A stretch of 64,000 nt of DNA from Pseudomonas viridiflava (GTDB lineage Bacteria > Pseudomonadota > Gammaproteobacteria > Pseudomonadales > Pseudomonadaceae), in assembly GCF_900590885.1 (NCBI RefSeq), contig NZ_UUON01000033.1, positions 186,001 to 250,000 on the forward strand, in the 5' to 3' direction. The notes beneath the pieces were generated by a model. The model saw only the letters and a list, made by a program, of their open reading frames with translations. It had not been told where the DNA came from and did no database searches. Shown here piece by piece: positions 1-10,453 of this stretch (within the stretch, counting starts at the first letter, position 1; each line of letters starts with the position of its first letter). A program made the translations under genes and the position numbers.

Positions 1-2
1 AG

Positions 3-1433
3 CGTTTTGAAAACTACATCAATGGCGAATGGGTAACCGGTGCTGACTACTGCACCAATATCAACCCGTCGGAGTTGTCTGATGTCATTGGCGAATACGC
101 CAAGGCTGATGTAGCCCAAGTCAACGCCGCCATCGATGCTGCCCGCGCCGCTTTCCCGGCCTGGTCGACCTCGGGTATCCAGGCGCGCCACGACGCCCTG
201 GATAAAGTCGGCAGCGAAATCCTCGCCCGCCGCGAAGAACTCGGCACCCTGCTGGCCCGGGAAGAGGGCAAGACCCTGCCCGAAGCCATCGGCGAAGTGA
301 CCCGCGCCGGTAACATCTTCAAGTTCTTCGCCGGCGAATGCCTGCGTCTGTCCGGCGACTACGTGCCGTCGGTACGCCCGGGCGTCAACGTCGAAGTCAC
401 CCGCGAAGCCCTCGGAGTGGTCGGCCTGATCACTCCGTGGAACTTCCCGATCGCGATCCCGGCGTGGAAAATCGCCCCGGCCCTGGCCTACGGCAACTGC
501 GTGGTGATCAAACCGGCCGAACTGGTACCTGGCTGCGCCTGGGCCCTGGCCGAAATCATCTCCCGCGCCGGCTTCCCGGCCGGTGTGTTCAACCTGGTGA
601 TGGGCAGCGGCCGTGTGGTCGGCGACGTGCTGGTCAACAGCCCGAAAGTCGACGGCATCAGCTTCACCGGTTCCGTCGGTGTGGGCCGTCAGATCGCCGT
701 CAGCTGCGTATCGCGCCAGGCCAAAGTGCAATTGGAAATGGGCGGCAAGAACCCGCAGATCATCCTCGACGACGCCGACCTCAAGCAGGCCGTCGAGCTG
801 TCGGTGCAGAGCGCGTTCTACTCCACCGGCCAGCGTTGCACCGCATCCAGCCGTTTGATCGTGACCGCCGGTATTCATGACCAGTTCGTCGCGGCCATGG
901 CCGAGCGCATGAAGTCGATCAAGGTCGGCCACGCCCTTAAAAGCGGCACCGACATCGGCCCGGTGGTTTCCCAGGCCCAGTTGGACCAGGACATGAAGTA
1001 CATCGACATCGGCCAAAGCGAAGGTGCGCGGCTGGTCAGCGGTGGCGGCCTGGTGACCTGCGACACCGAAGGCTACTACCTGGCGCCGACGCTGTTTGCC
1101 GACAGCGAAGCCGCGATGCGTATCAGCCGTGAAGAGATCTTCGGCCCGGTGGCCAACGTGGTGCGTGTAGCGGACTACGAGGCCGCACTGGCCATGGCCA
1201 ACGACACCGAGTTCGGCCTGTCGGCGGGCATTGCCACCACTTCGTTGAAGTACGCCAACCACTTCAAGCGCCACTCCCAGGCCGGGATGGTGATGGTCAA
1301 CCTGCCGACTGCTGGCGTCGACTATCACGTTCCGTTCGGTGGCCGTAAGGGCTCGTCCTACGGTTCGCGTGAGCAAGGTCGTTACGCGCAAGAGTTCTAC
1401 ACAGTTGTAAAAACCAGCTACATCGGTTCGTAA
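3..1433 (+). CDS. NAD(P)+-dependent aldehyde dehydrogenase, probable 2,5-dioxovalerate (alpha-ketoglutarate semialdehyde) dehydrogenase; 5' end outside window
   Basis: The open frame runs in from the left edge (RFENYINGEW...), so only a few N-terminal residues are missing. Class I/II ALDH landmarks are present: the cofactor-fold segment TPWNFPIAIPAWKIAPAL, the glutamate motif LEMGGKNPQ, the nucleophilic cysteine in GQRCTASSR and the late motif EEIFGPV. The gene lies 98 bp ahead of a sugar-acid MFS transporter and galactarate dehydratase. In that setting the enzyme most likely oxidises 2,5-dioxopentanoate to 2-oxoglutarate, the last step of galactarate/glucarate catabolism. Substrate is inferred from context; the family is certain. 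Confidence 0.9.
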   Translation, partial: RFENYINGEWVTGADYCTNINPSELSDVIGEYAKADVAQVNAAIDAARAAFPAWSTSGIQARHDALDKVGSEILARREELGTLLAREEGKTLPEAIGEVTRAGNIFKFFAGECLRLSGDYVPSVRPGVNVEVTREALGVVGLITPWNFPIAIPAWKIAPALAYGNCVVIKPAELVPGCAWALAEIISRAGFPAGVFNLVMGSGRVVGDVLVNSPKVDGISFTGSVGVGRQIAVSCVSRQAKVQLEMGGKNPQIILDDADLKQAVELSVQSAFYSTGQRCTASSRLIVTAGIHDQFVAAMAERMKSIKVGHALKSGTDIGPVVSQAQLDQDMKYIDIGQSEGARLVSGGGLVTCDTEGYYLAPTLFADSEAAMRISREEIFGPVANVVRVADYEAALAMANDTEFGLSAGIATTSLKYANHFKRHSQAGMVMVNLPTAGVDYHVPFGGRKGSSYGSREQGRYAQEFYTVVKTSYIGS

Positions 1434-1444
1434 GACGCAGTACC

Positions 1445-1477
1445 TTGTGGGGGCCGGATGCCTGCCGGCTCCCACAA
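1445..1477. repeat. REP-like palindrome (GCCGG type)
   Basis: TTGTGGGGGCCGG (1445-1457) pairs with CCGGCTCCCACAA (1465-1477) with one G-T wobble and a 7-nt loop. It lies 11 bp after the dehydrogenase stop and differs from the other REPs in the window. It may serve as a weak terminator or mRNA-stabilising hairpin inside the operon. No T-tract follows. Confidence 0.7.
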
Positions 1478-1531
1478 CCAAAACAGAAAACAATTACCCG
1501 CAAAAAAAATAATTAGTGGGAGTACTTCTAC

Positions 1532-2896
1532 ATGCAAGCGACCAAGCCGACCCACGTCCGCTATTTGATATTGCTCATGCTTTTTCTGGTGACCACGATC
1601 AACTATGCCGACCGGGCCACCATCGCCATCGCGGGCTCCAGCCTGCAAAAAGACCTCGGCATCGACGCGGTCACCCTCGGTTACATCTTCTCTGCATTCG
1701 GTTGGGCCTACGTGGCCGGGCAAATTCCCGGTGGCTGGCTGCTGGACCGTTTCGGCTCGAAAAAAGTCTATGCACTAAGCATCTTCACCTGGTCACTGTT
1801 CACCGTGCTGCAAGGCTATGTCGGTGAGTTCGGTGTCTCCACCGCAGTGGTTGCGCTGTTTATGCTGCGCTTCATGGTGGGCCTGGCCGAAGCGCCGTCC
1901 TTCCCCGGTAACGCACGCATTGTGGCGGCCTGGTTCCCTACCGCCGAACGCGGTACGGCCTCGGCGATCTTCAACTCGGCGCAGTACTTCGCCACCGTGT
2001 TGTTTGCACCGCTGATGGGCTGGATCGTCTACAGCTTCGGCTGGCAGCACGTGTTCATCGTGATGGGGTTGATCGGCATCGTGTTCTCGCTGATCTGGCT
2101 GAAAGTTATCCACAGCCCGCGCCAGCACCCGATGATCAACGAAGCCGAGCTCAACCACATCGCCGCCAACGGCGCGATGGTCGACATGGACCAGGACAAG
2201 GGCAAGGGTAAGAAAACTGACGGCCCCAAGTGGGATTACATCCGCCAGTTGCTCACCAACCGCATGATGCTCGGCGTTTACCTGGGCCAGTACTGCATCA
2301 ACGGCATCACCTACTTCTTCCTGACCTGGTTCCCGGTGTACCTGGTGCAGGACCGTGGCATGACCATCCTCAAGGCCGGTTTCATCGCCTCGTTGCCGGC
2401 GATCTGCGGGTTTATCGGTGGTGTGCTGGGCGGGGTGATTTCCGACTACTTGCTACGCAAAGGCCATTCGCTGACCTTCGCACGCAAGGCGCCGATCATT
2501 GCCGGCCTGTTGGTGTCCAGCAGCATCATTGCGTGTAACTACGTCGACGTTGAGTGGATGGTCGTGGGCTTCATGGCTTTGGCCTTCTTCGGCAAAGGCG
2601 TTGGCGCACTGGGTTGGGCGGTGGTGTCCGACACCTCGCCGAAACAAATCGCCGGCCTCAGTGGCGGCCTGTTCAACACCTTCGGTAACCTGGCGTCGAT
2701 CACTACACCAATCGTGATCGGTTACATCATCAGCACCACCGGTTCGTTCAAATGGGCCCTGGTGTTCGTCGGCGCCAACGCGCTGGTGGCGGTGTTCAGC
2801 TACCTGGTCATTGTTGGCCCGATCAAACGTGTAGTACTCAAAGAGCCGCCAAGCAAGGGGCCAGAGTTGACCAACCTAACCGAAGCGCATTCCTGA
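1532..2896 (+). CDS. MFS transporter, galactarate/glucarate (GudP/GarP-like)
   Basis: This 454-residue major facilitator protein opens with a signature of the anion:cation symporter branch ([21 protein letters not shown]). It has the loop 2-3 motif region [15 protein letters not shown] and about 12 hydrophobic segments split by a charged central loop near residues 210-235. The ATG is preceded by GGGAG. It sits between the aldehyde dehydrogenase and galactarate dehydratase, with garD starting 11 bp downstream, so it most likely imports hexarates (galactarate, glucarate) across the inner membrane. Exact substrate is inferred from the neighbours. Confidence 0.88.
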   Translation: MQATKPTHVRYLILLMLFLVTTINYADRATIAIAGSSLQKDLGIDAVTLGYIFSAFGWAYVAGQIPGGWLLDRFGSKKVYALSIFTWSLFTVLQGYVGEFGVSTAVVALFMLRFMVGLAEAPSFPGNARIVAAWFPTAERGTASAIFNSAQYFATVLFAPLMGWIVYSFGWQHVFIVMGLIGIVFSLIWLKVIHSPRQHPMINEAELNHIAANGAMVDMDQDKGKGKKTDGPKWDYIRQLLTNRMMLGVYLGQYCINGITYFFLTWFPVYLVQDRGMTILKAGFIASLPAICGFIGGVLGGVISDYLLRKGHSLTFARKAPIIAGLLVSSSIIACNYVDVEWMVVGFMALAFFGKGVGALGWAVVSDTSPKQIAGLSGGLFNTFGNLASITTPIVIGYIISTTGSFKWALVFVGANALVAVFSYLVIVGPIKRVVLKEPPSKGPELTNLTEAHS

Positions 2897-2907
2897 GAGG
2901 CCCCGTG

Positions 2908-4461
2908 ATGCAGTTGATTGAACATGCCGACTCGCCGCGCTCGATCCGTTTGCACGAGCGCGACAATGTGGTGATCGTGGTCAATGACCAGGGCGTACCG
3001 GCCGGGACCGAGTTCCCGGACGGCCTGGTCACCGTGGAATTCATCCCCCAGAGCCACAAGGTGACCCTGGAAGATATCCCCGAAGGCGGTCAGATTATTC
3101 GCTACGGCCAGACCATCGGTTACGCCCTGGCGCCGATTCCGCGCGGCAGTTGGGTCCAGGAAGATCAACTGCGCATGCCCACCGCGCCGCCGCTGGACAG
3201 CTTGCCGCTGTCCACCGAAGTGCCGCAAACCCAGGCGCCGCTGGAAGGTTTTACCTTTGAGGGCTATCGCAATGCCGACGGCACTGTCGGTACGCGCAAC
3301 ATCCTCGGCATCACCACCACGGTGCAGTGCGTAACGGGTGTGCTGGACCACGCGGTCAAGCGCATCAAGGACGAATTGCTGCCCAAGTACCCCCACGTCG
3401 ATGACGTGGTGGCACTGACCCACAGCTACGGCTGTGGGGTGGCGATTACCGCGACGGATGCCTACATCCCGATCCGTACCGTACGCAACCTGGCGCGCAA
3501 CCCGAACCTGGGCGGCGAGGCGTTGGTGATCAGCCTGGGCTGCGAGAAATTGCAGGCCGGGCAGGTGATGCACGACAACGACAGCTCCGTCGACCTCAGC
3601 GAGCCGTGGTTGTACAAGTTGCAGGATTCCAGCCACGGCTTCACCGAGATGATCGAGCAGATCATGGAGCTGGCCGAGATCCGTTTGAAAAAACTCGACC
3701 AGCGCCGCCGCGAAACCGTGCCGGCGTCCGAGTTGATCCTGGGCATGCAGTGCGGCGGCAGTGATGCGTTTTCCGGCATCACCGCCAACCCGGCGCTGGG
3801 TTATGCCTCGGATCTGCTGCTGCGGGCGGGGGCGACGGTGATGTTTTCCGAAGTCACTGAAGTCCGCGATGCCATTTACCTGCTGACTTCGCGTGCAGAG
3901 TCGAAGGAAGTGGCCGAGGAGTTGGTCAGGGAAATGGACTGGTACGACCGTTACCTGGCCAAGGGCGAGGCGGATCGCAGCGCCAACACCACGCCAGGCA
4001 ACAAGAAGGGCGGGTTGTCGAACATTGTCGAGAAGTCCTTGGGCTCTATCGTCAAGTCCGGCAGCAGCGCGATCAACGGCGTGCTTGGTCCGGGCGAGCG
4101 CTTCAAAAGCAAAGGCCTGATTTTTTGCGCCACGCCGGCCAGCGACTTTGTCTGCGGCACCTTGCAACTGGCGGCGGGGATGAACCTGCACGTGTTCACC
4201 ACCGGGCGGGGCACGCCTTACGGGCTGGCCATGGCGCCGGTGGTGAAGGTGTCGACCCGTACGGAACTGGCGCAGCGCTGGCCGGACCTTATCGATATCG
4301 ACGCCGGGCGTATTGCTACCGGGCGCGCGAGCATCGAGGAGCTGGGTTGGGAGTTGTTTCACTTCTACCTGGATGTGGCCAGCGGCAAGAAGCAGACGTG
4401 GGCGGAGCATCACAAGCTGCATAACGACATCACCTTGTTTAACCCGGCGCCGATTACCTGA
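2908..4461 (+). CDS. garD: galactarate dehydratase
   Basis: The protein is 517 residues, close to E. coli GarD (about 523). It has an N-terminal SAF-like small domain and a large UxaA-type C-terminal domain ([17 protein letters not shown]..., [33 protein letters not shown]). The conserved cysteines in YGCG, LGCE and QCGG fit the metal-dependent sugar-acid dehydratase fold. It converts galactarate to 5-dehydro-4-deoxy-glucarate. I chose the ATG at 2908, 11 bp after the transporter stop; the frame is open further upstream but only overlaps that gene. The next enzyme, KdgD, is not in the window. Confidence 0.93.
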   Translation: MQLIEHADSPRSIRLHERDNVVIVVNDQGVPAGTEFPDGLVTVEFIPQSHKVTLEDIPEGGQIIRYGQTIGYALAPIPRGSWVQEDQLRMPTAPPLDSLPLSTEVPQTQAPLEGFTFEGYRNADGTVGTRNILGITTTVQCVTGVLDHAVKRIKDELLPKYPHVDDVVALTHSYGCGVAITATDAYIPIRTVRNLARNPNLGGEALVISLGCEKLQAGQVMHDNDSSVDLSEPWLYKLQDSSHGFTEMIEQIMELAEIRLKKLDQRRRETVPASELILGMQCGGSDAFSGITANPALGYASDLLLRAGATVMFSEVTEVRDAIYLLTSRAESKEVAEELVREMDWYDRYLAKGEADRSANTTPGNKKGGLSNIVEKSLGSIVKSGSSAINGVLGPGERFKSKGLIFCATPASDFVCGTLQLAAGMNLHVFTTGRGTPYGLAMAPVVKVSTRTELAQRWPDLIDIDAGRIATGRASIEELGWELFHFYLDVASGKKQTWAEHHKLHNDITLFNPAPIT

Positions 4462-4477
4462 GACCGCGGTGCCTGCA

Positions 4478-4548
4478 ATCGGGGGCAAGCCCCCTCCCAC
4501 ACTTGGAATGCATTTCAAATGGGGGAGGAGGCTTGCCTCCGAGAGCGG
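4478..4548. repeat. REP doublet (REPIN), degenerate
   Basis: A REP (ATCGGGGGCAAGCCCCCTCCCAC, inverted orientation, 4478-4500) is followed after about 18 bp by an oppositely oriented degenerate copy (4519-4548) reading GGGGGAGGAGGCTTGCCTCC. It occupies the garD to transporter gap. Confidence 0.85.
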
Positions 4549-4620
4549 TCTCCCAGGCACCACCGAGCTGTATGGCTTATCATTAGCCACCTAACGACGC
4601 TCACCAAGGTTCTCCCCGGC

Positions 4621-5562
4621 ATGCTGGCAATTTTCCTCACTACCCTCACCATCACCGCGCCGGTGTTTGCCATGCTGTTCCTCGGTGTGCTGCTCAAGCG
4701 CATCAACTGGATCAACGACAACTTTATCCACACGGCTTCGTCCCTGGTGTTCAACGTCACCATGCCGGCGTTGCTGTTCCTGGGCATCCTGCATGCCGAC
4801 CTGCACTCGGCGCTCAAGCCGGGTTTGCTGATCTACTTTTCCGTCGCCACCCTGCTGAGCTTTGCCCTGGCCTGGGGCTGGGCGATCTTTCGCTGTAAGC
4901 CTGAGGATCGCGGCATCTATACCCAGGGCGCGTTTCGCGGCAATAACGGCGTGATCGGCCTGGCACTGGCGGCCAGCATGTACGGCGACTACGGCATCTC
5001 CCTCGGCGCGATCCTCGCGGCGCTGGTGATCCTGTTCTACAACACGTTGTCGACCATCGTGCTGGCGGTGTACAGCCCGGTGATCAAGTCCGACCCGTGG
5101 AGCATCTGCAAAAGTGTGGTGGCCAACCCGCTGATCATCAGCGTGATCGTTGCGGCGCCGTTCGCCTACTTTCAGATCGGCTTGCCCGGCTGGCTGGAAA
5201 AATCCATGCAATACCTGGCGGACACCACCTTGCCGCTGGCCTTGATCTGTATCGGCGGCACCCTGTCCCTGGCGGCGTTGCGCAAGAGCGGCAATATGGC
5301 GCTGAGCGCGAGCCTGATGAAGATGGTCTGGCTGCCCGTGCTCGCCACGTTGGGCGCCTGGCTGCTGGGGTTCCGCGGGCCGGAGCTGGGGATTCTGTTT
5401 CTGTACTTCGGCGCGCCGACCGCCGCGGCGAGCTTTGTCATGGCCAGGGCGGCCGAGGGCAATCATGAGCTGGCGGCGGCGATTATCGTGATCACCACCT
5501 TGATGGCGGCGGTGACCACCAATATCGGGATCTTCGTGTTGCAGGCCGGCGGCTGGATCTAG
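4621..5562 (+). CDS. AEC (auxin efflux carrier) family transporter
   Basis: This 313-residue, very hydrophobic protein has two five-helix halves typical of the AEC/BART superfamily: N-terminal APVFAMLFLGVLLKRINWIND, central GAFRGNNGVIGLALA, and C-terminal FGAPTAAASFVMA. Bacterial members export or exchange small carboxylates such as malate or malonate, but specificity cannot be read from sequence. Start at 4621 because the family signature begins there; upstream in-frame codons lie in REP-derived sequence. It may belong to the preceding operon or stand alone. Its 3' end overlaps the convergent CMD gene by 4 bp. Confidence 0.85.
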   Translation: MLAIFLTTLTITAPVFAMLFLGVLLKRINWINDNFIHTASSLVFNVTMPALLFLGILHADLHSALKPGLLIYFSVATLLSFALAWGWAIFRCKPEDRGIYTQGAFRGNNGVIGLALAASMYGDYGISLGAILAALVILFYNTLSTIVLAVYSPVIKSDPWSICKSVVANPLIISVIVAAPFAYFQIGLPGWLEKSMQYLADTTLPLALICIGGTLSLAALRKSGNMALSASLMKMVWLPVLATLGAWLLGFRGPELGILFLYFGAPTAAASFVMARAAEGNHELAAAIIVITTLMAAVTTNIGIFVLQAGGWI

Positions 5563-5939
5563 GCTTCTTTCTGGTAGCTGTCGATTACTTCCTGGGCCGC
5601 GCGAAAGGCGTCGATTGCCGCCGGCACCCCGGCATACACCGCGCAGTGCAGAAGCGCTTCGCGGATCTCCTCCACGGTACAGCCATTATTCAGCGCGCCA
5701 CGCACGTGGCCTTTGAGTTCCTGCGGGCACTTGAGCGCAGTCAGCGCGGCGAGGGTAATCAGGCTGCGGGTCTTCAGCGGCAGGCCTTCGCGGTTCCACA
5801 CACTGCCCCAGGCGTGTTCATTGACGAAATCCTGCAGCGGCTGGCTGAACTCGGTGGCGTTGCCCAGGGCGCGGTCGACGAACACATCCCCCATCACCTG
5901 GCGACGCATCTCAACCCCGGGCTTTTTCTGATCAGTCAT
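5559..5939 (-). CDS. carboxymuconolactone decarboxylase (CMD) family protein
   Basis: This 126-residue single-domain protein resembles the gamma-carboxymuconolactone decarboxylase family. It has the helical core RSLITLAALTALKCPQELKGHVRGALNNGCTVEEIREALLHCAVYAGVPAAIDAFR. The AHC/CXXC redox motif of AhpD is absent, so a PcaC-like rather than AhpD-like fold is favoured. No other protocatechuate genes are nearby, so a true PcaC role is doubtful. Its ATG overlaps the antiporter stop (ATGA), which implies translational coupling. Confidence 0.8.
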   Translation of the reverse strand: MTDQKKPGVEMRRQVMGDVFVDRALGNATEFSQPLQDFVNEHAWGSVWNREGLPLKTRSLITLAALTALKCPQELKGHVRGALNNGCTVEEIREALLHCAVYAGVPAAIDAFRAAQEVIDSYQKEA

Positions 5940-6982
5940 AACGATTCCCTCTTGTGTTGGCGGCGCCAGGCTCGCAGCGTGCTGAACAACAGAAAAGCCA
6001 CCAGCACTGGCAGGACGTAATACAGCATCAGTTGCTCAAGCTTGTTGGCCAGCGGCATGCCGGTGGTGAACGACATCACGTGCAGCCCATACGCCAGGTA
6101 CAGGCCCAGCAGCACCAGGCCTTCGGCGCGGGTGACGCGGTAGCCGGTGTAAAACACCGGCAGGCACAGCACCACCACGCCGAGCATCACCGGCAGGTCG
6201 AAATCCAGCGCATTGGGCGACACCGACAGCGGCGATGGCGCGAGCAGGGCGGTGATGCCCAGCACCCCCAGCAGGTTGAACAGGTTGCTGCCGATCACGT
6301 TGCCCACGGCGATTTCCCGCTGGCCGCGCAGGGCGGCAATCAGCGAGGTGGCCAGGCATGGCAACGAGGTGCCGACGCCGATCAGCGTGAGGCCGATGAT
6401 GCGCTCCGACAGGCCCAGGTCACTGGCCACATCCACCGCTGCGCCCAGCAGCAAGTGCCCGGCCAGCACCAGGATCAGCAGCCCGGCGAGCATCAGCAGC
6501 ACACTGCTCAGCCACGGCGCACGGGCCACGGTGTCCAGCGTGCGCGGGCGCCGCGAATGGCGGGTCTGGTAGTGCAGCACGCCGAGGTAGGCGATAAGGG
6601 CAACCAGCAACACCAGGCCGTCGACCGGGGTGAGTTCTTCATTCGCCGCCAGGGTAAACACCAGCAGGCCGGCCAGGATCATCACCGGGATATCCAGGCG
6701 CACCAGCTGGCGCGAAACCCGCAGCGGAATAATCAGCGCCGACAGGCCCAGGGTTACCAGGATGTTGAAAATACTGCTGCCGATCACGCTGCCCACGGCG
6801 ATGTCGGTATTGCCGGCCAGGGTGGCCTGCAGGCTCACGGTCATCTGCGGCGCGCTGCTGCCGAAGGCGACGATGGTCAAGCCGATGATCAGCGGCCGCA
6901 CCTTGAGGCTGGCGGCCAGGCGCACAGCGGCGCGCACCAGGATTTCGGCGCCGACGATCAGCAGCAACAAGCCGCTGACCAA
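5936..6982 (-). CDS. Ca2+/Na+ antiporter, CaCA family (YrbG-like)
   Basis: The 348-residue protein consists of two homologous halves, each carrying the alpha-repeat signature: GLTIVAFGSSAPQMTVSL near the N-terminus and IGLTLIGVGTSLPCLATSL in the second half. There are about ten membrane segments. It should exchange Ca2+ for Na+ or H+ across the inner membrane. No ATG or GTG exists between the upstream stop and the first helix. The listed start is TTG (6982), but an ATT at 7024 sits 8 nt after AAGGAG and would add 14 residues that complete the first helix. The stop overlaps the CMD gene start. Confidence 0.85.
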   Translation of the reverse strand: MVSGLLLLIVGAEILVRAAVRLAASLKVRPLIIGLTIVAFGSSAPQMTVSLQATLAGNTDIAVGSVIGSSIFNILVTLGLSALIIPLRVSRQLVRLDIPVMILAGLLVFTLAANEELTPVDGLVLLVALIAYLGVLHYQTRHSRRPRTLDTVARAPWLSSVLLMLAGLLILVLAGHLLLGAAVDVASDLGLSERIIGLTLIGVGTSLPCLATSLIAALRGQREIAVGNVIGSNLFNLLGVLGITALLAPSPLSVSPNALDFDLPVMLGVVVLCLPVFYTGYRVTRAEGLVLLGLYLAYGLHVMSFTTGMPLANKLEQLMLYYVLPVLVAFLLFSTLRAWRRQHKRESL

Positions 6983-7036
6983 TTCGAGCAGGCTCCAGGG
7001 CGAGAGGGCGGTTAATCCGAAAATGGCCAGGGCTCC

Positions 7037-7408
7037 TTAGTTGCTCAAGGCTTGCACGCGAACCCGTGCCGTACCGCTGCTGATCATGCCCAGCTGCTCG
7101 GCGGCCTTGCGGGAAAGATCAATCAGGCGCCCACGGGTATGCGGGCCGCGATCATTGATGCGGACCACGACGGATCTGTCGTTGTCGAGATTGGTGACCT
7201 TGACCTGGGTGCCGAACGGCAATTGCCGGTGGGCGGCGGTCAGGGCGTTCTGGTTGAAGGGTTCACCGCTGGCGGTCTTGTTGCCGTGGTGTTTGGCGCC
7301 GTAATAGGAGGCGGTGCCGGTTTCGTCGTAGCCGTTGGGGTTGATAACGCCGCTGGCGCAACCGGCCAACAGGGAGAACAAGGCTAAAAGGCCAAGTAGA
7401 CGCTTCAT
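7037..7408 (-). CDS. short RlpA-like septal ring lipoprotein
   Basis: The protein has 123 residues: a lipoprotein signal peptide with lipobox LLAGC, then a double-psi beta-barrel domain ([61 protein letters not shown]). The Asp and His expected of the RlpA lytic transglycosylase fold are visible in NDRGPH. There is no C-terminal SPOR domain, so unlike classical RlpA it cannot bind denuded septal peptidoglycan that way. It probably acts on glycan strands from the outer membrane inner face. It ends just before the antiporter and is probably co-transcribed with it. Confidence 0.88.
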   Translation of the reverse strand: MKRLLGLLALFSLLAGCASGVINPNGYDETGTASYYGAKHHGNKTASGEPFNQNALTAAHRQLPFGTQVKVTNLDNDRSVVVRINDRGPHTRGRLIDLSRKAAEQLGMISSGTARVRVQALSN

Positions 7409-7430
7409 TCAAGGTATCCCCTTATTAAAT

Positions 7431-7518
7431 GTGGGAGGGGGCTTGCCCCCGATGGCGGTGGGCCAGTCAGCACATGTGCCGACTGCCCCGCCCTCATCGG
7501 AGGCCAGCCCCCTCCCAC
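7431..7518. repeat. REPIN (inverted REP pair)
   Basis: A REP GTGGGAGGGGGCTTGCCCCC at 7431-7450 faces a diverged inverted copy ending CCCCCTCCCAC at about 7518, with a 40-50 bp central spacer. It fills the gap between gatB and the rlpA-like gene. Confidence 0.9.
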
Positions 7519-7529
7519 AGGGTCCGCAA

Positions 7530-8975
7530 TCAGCCTTCGAGCTTGCTTTTGAGCAGTTCGTTCACCTGTTGCGGGTTGGCCTTGCCCTTGGAGGCTTTCA
7601 TGGCCTGGCCGACAAAGAAGCCGAACATTTTGCCGCGCTTGGCTTCGTCTGCCGCGCGGTATTGCTCGACTTGCTCGGCGTTGGCCGCGAGCATTTCATC
7701 CAATACAGCCGAAATCGCGCCGCTGTCGGTGACTTGCTTGAGGCCGCGCTTCTCGATGATCTCGTCAGCGCTGCCTTCGCCGGCTGCCATGGCTTCGAAC
7801 ACGGTCTTGGCGATTTTGCCGGAGATGGTGTTGTCCTTGATGCGCAGCAGCATGCCGCCCAGTTGCTCGGCGGTCACCGGTGCTTCGTCGATTTCCAGGC
7901 CTTGCTTGTTCAACAGGCTGCCCAGCTCGACCATCACCCAGTTGGCCGCCAGCTTGGCGTCACCGGCGATGCTCAGGACTTTTTCGAAGTAGTTGGCTTG
8001 CTCACGGCTGGAAGCCAGCACGCTGGCGTCGTAGACCGACAGGCCGAACTGCGCCTGGAAGCGCTCGCGTTTCTGCTGCGGCAATTCCGGCAGGGTGGCG
8101 CGGATGTCAGTGAGGAACGAGTCCTCGATAACCACCGGCAACAGGTCCGGGTCGGGGAAGTAACGGTAGTCGTTGGCTTCCTCCTTGCTGCGCATGGCGC
8201 GGGTTTCGTCTTTGTTCGGGTCGTACAGGCGGGTCTGCTGGATGACCTTGCCGCCGTCTTCGATCAGCTCGATCTGGCGACGCACTTCGCTGTTGATCGC
8301 CTTCTCGATGAAGCGGAACGAGTTGACGTTCTTGATCTCGCAGCGCGTGCCGAACTCAACCTGGCCTTTTGGACGGATCGACACGTTGCAGTCGCAACGC
8401 AGCGAGCCTTCGGCCATGTTGCCGTCGCAGATGCCCAGGTAGCGCACCAGTGCGTGGATGGTCTTGACGTAGGCCACGGCTTCCTTGGCGCTGCGCATGT
8501 CCGGCTCGGAGACGATCTCCAGCAGCGGCGTGCCGGCGCGGTTCAGGTCGATGCCGGTAGCGCCCGGGAATTCTTCGTGCAGGCTCTTGCCGGCGTCTTC
8601 TTCCAGGTGCGCGCGGGTCACGCCGACACGTTTGATCGTGCCGTCTTCCAGCGGGATGTCCAGGTAGCCCTTGCCGACGATCGGCAATTCCATCTGGCTG
8701 ATCTGGTAGCCCTTGGGCAGGTCCGGGTAGAAGTAGTTCTTGCGCGCGAACACGTTGTGCTGGCCGATCTCGGCGTCGATCGCCAGGCCGAACATCACCG
8801 CCATGCGCACCGCTTCCTGGTTCAGCACCGGCAGTACGCCGGGCATGCCCAGGTCTACCAGGCTGGCCTGGGTGTTGGGCTCGGAGCCGAACGTGGTGGC
8901 GCTACCGGAGAAAATCTTCGATTGGGTGGCGAGCTGGGTATGAATCTCCAGCCCGATCACAACTTCCCATTGCAT
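7530..8975 (-). CDS. gatB: Asp-tRNA(Asn)/Glu-tRNA(Gln) amidotransferase subunit B
   Basis: The 481-residue protein begins [17 protein letters not shown], the canonical GatB start, and carries PELPLG-type family motifs ([40 protein letters not shown]) plus a C-terminal YqeY-like tRNA-binding tail. It binds the misacylated tRNA and transfers ammonia from GatA onto Glu- or Asp-tRNA. I set the start at 8975; a longer in-frame extension overlaps gatA and is not supported. It is the last gene of gatC-gatA-gatB, 10 bp after gatA. Confidence 0.97.
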   Translation of the reverse strand: MQWEVVIGLEIHTQLATQSKIFSGSATTFGSEPNTQASLVDLGMPGVLPVLNQEAVRMAVMFGLAIDAEIGQHNVFARKNYFYPDLPKGYQISQMELPIVGKGYLDIPLEDGTIKRVGVTRAHLEEDAGKSLHEEFPGATGIDLNRAGTPLLEIVSEPDMRSAKEAVAYVKTIHALVRYLGICDGNMAEGSLRCDCNVSIRPKGQVEFGTRCEIKNVNSFRFIEKAINSEVRRQIELIEDGGKVIQQTRLYDPNKDETRAMRSKEEANDYRYFPDPDLLPVVIEDSFLTDIRATLPELPQQKRERFQAQFGLSVYDASVLASSREQANYFEKVLSIAGDAKLAANWVMVELGSLLNKQGLEIDEAPVTAEQLGGMLLRIKDNTISGKIAKTVFEAMAAGEGSADEIIEKRGLKQVTDSGAISAVLDEMLAANAEQVEQYRAADEAKRGKMFGFFVGQAMKASKGKANPQQVNELLKSKLEG

Positions 8976-8985
8976 AGTGTTCTCC

Positions 8986-10437
8986 TCAGAAGCCGGTAGG
9001 GGTGCGGGTGTGCCAGTCGGTGTGCAACTGGTACTGGTGCGCCACATTGAGCAGGCGGCCTTCCTGGAAATACGGGGCGAGCAATTGCACGCCGACCGGC
9101 AGGCCATCGACGAAACCGGCAGGCATGGACAAGCCCGGCAGGCCCGCGAGGTTGGCGGTGATGGTGTAGAGGTCTTCGAGGTACGCCGCCACCGGGTCGC
9201 CGTTCTTGGCGCCGAGTTTCCAGGCAGGGTTCGGCGTGGTGGGGCCGAGGATCACGTCGACTTCTTCAAAGGCCGCCATGAAGTCGTTCTTCACCAGGCG
9301 ACGGATCTTTTGCGCCTTGAGGTAGTACGCGTCGTAGTAGCCGGCCGACAGTGCGTAGGCGCCGACCATGATGCGGCGTTGTACTTCGGCACCGAAGCCT
9401 TCGCCACGCGAGCGTTTGTACAGGTCGGTGAGGTCTTTCGGGTTTTCGCAGCGGTAGCCGAAACGCACGCCGTCGAAACGCGACAGGTTCGAGGAGGCTT
9501 CTGCCGGGGCGATCACGTAGTAGGCCGGAATCGCATGCTGGTTGTTCGGCAGGCTGATTTCCTTGATCACCGCGCCGAGCTTCTCCAGCTCTTTGACGCT
9601 GTTGTGCACCAACTCGGCGATACGCGGGTCGAGGCCGGCGCTGAAGTATTCCTTCGGCACGCCGATGCGCAGGCCTTTGAGCGAGGTGTTCAGGCTGGCG
9701 CTGTAGTCCGGCACTGGCTCATCGATGCTGGTGGAGTCCTGTTTATCGAACCCTGCCATGCCTTGTAACAAAATCGCGCAGTCTTCAGCGGTGCGTGCCA
9801 GAGGGCCGCCCTGATCGAGGCTGGACGCGTAGGCGATCATGCCCCAACGGGAAACGCGACCGTAGGTCGGCTTCAAACCGGTGAGGTTGGTGAAGGCCGC
9901 CGGCTGGCGGATGGAACCGCCGGTGTCGGTGGCCGTCGCCGCAGGCAGGAAGCGCGCGGCAACCGCGGCAGCCGAGCCACCGGACGAACCGCCGGGCACG
10001 TGCTCCAGGTTCCACGGGTTTTTCACCGCGCCGTAGTAGCTCGATTCGTTGGCCGAACCCATGGCGAATTCGTCCATGTTGGTCTTGCCCAGGGTCACGG
10101 CCCCGGCGGCAGCCAGCTTGGACACCACGGTGGCGTCGTAGGGTGCTTTAAAGTTGTCGAGCATCTTCGAGCCGCAGCTGGTGCGAATGCCCTGGGTGCA
10201 GAACAGGTCTTTGTGGGCGATTGGCGCACCCAGCAGGGCGCCGTTCTCACCGTTGGCGCGACGCACATCGGCGGCCCTGGCCTGGCTCAGGGCCAGTTCT
10301 TCGGTGAGGCTGATGAAGCTGTTGACCTTGGGATCCAGCGCGGCGATACGCGCCAGCAGGGTCTTGGTCAGCTCTTCGGAAGAAAACTTTTTGTCGGCGA
10401 GACCGCGGGCGATCTCGGCCAGAGTCATGTGATGCAT
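8986..10437 (-). CDS. gatA: Asp-tRNA(Asn)/Glu-tRNA(Gln) amidotransferase subunit A
   Basis: This 483-residue amidase-signature enzyme releases ammonia from glutamine and channels it to GatB. The Ser-cisSer-Lys triad can be located: the lysine in [10 protein letters not shown], and the serines in the glycine/serine-rich stretch [32 protein letters not shown]. It lies 16 bp after gatC and 10 bp before gatB, as in most pseudomonads. Confidence 0.97.
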   Translation of the reverse strand: MHHMTLAEIARGLADKKFSSEELTKTLLARIAALDPKVNSFISLTEELALSQARAADVRRANGENGALLGAPIAHKDLFCTQGIRTSCGSKMLDNFKAPYDATVVSKLAAAGAVTLGKTNMDEFAMGSANESSYYGAVKNPWNLEHVPGGSSGGSAAAVAARFLPAATATDTGGSIRQPAAFTNLTGLKPTYGRVSRWGMIAYASSLDQGGPLARTAEDCAILLQGMAGFDKQDSTSIDEPVPDYSASLNTSLKGLRIGVPKEYFSAGLDPRIAELVHNSVKELEKLGAVIKEISLPNNQHAIPAYYVIAPAEASSNLSRFDGVRFGYRCENPKDLTDLYKRSRGEGFGAEVQRRIMVGAYALSAGYYDAYYLKAQKIRRLVKNDFMAAFEEVDVILGPTTPNPAWKLGAKNGDPVAAYLEDLYTITANLAGLPGLSMPAGFVDGLPVGVQLLAPYFQEGRLLNVAHQYQLHTDWHTRTPTGF

Positions 10438-10453
10438 GAAAGGCTCTTTCCCT

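Noticed and set aside
2800-4590. 596-codon minus-strand frame opposite garD
   Set aside because: Arg/His/Gln-rich composition and frame register show it is the antisense shadow of garD, which has full family motifs.
5559-5939. assignment as pcaC of protocatechuate catabolism
   Set aside because: Only the CMD fold is supported; no pca neighbours are present.
7335-8999. 554-codon plus-strand frame opposite gatB
   Set aside because: Shadow of gatB extended through the REPIN; low-complexity composition.
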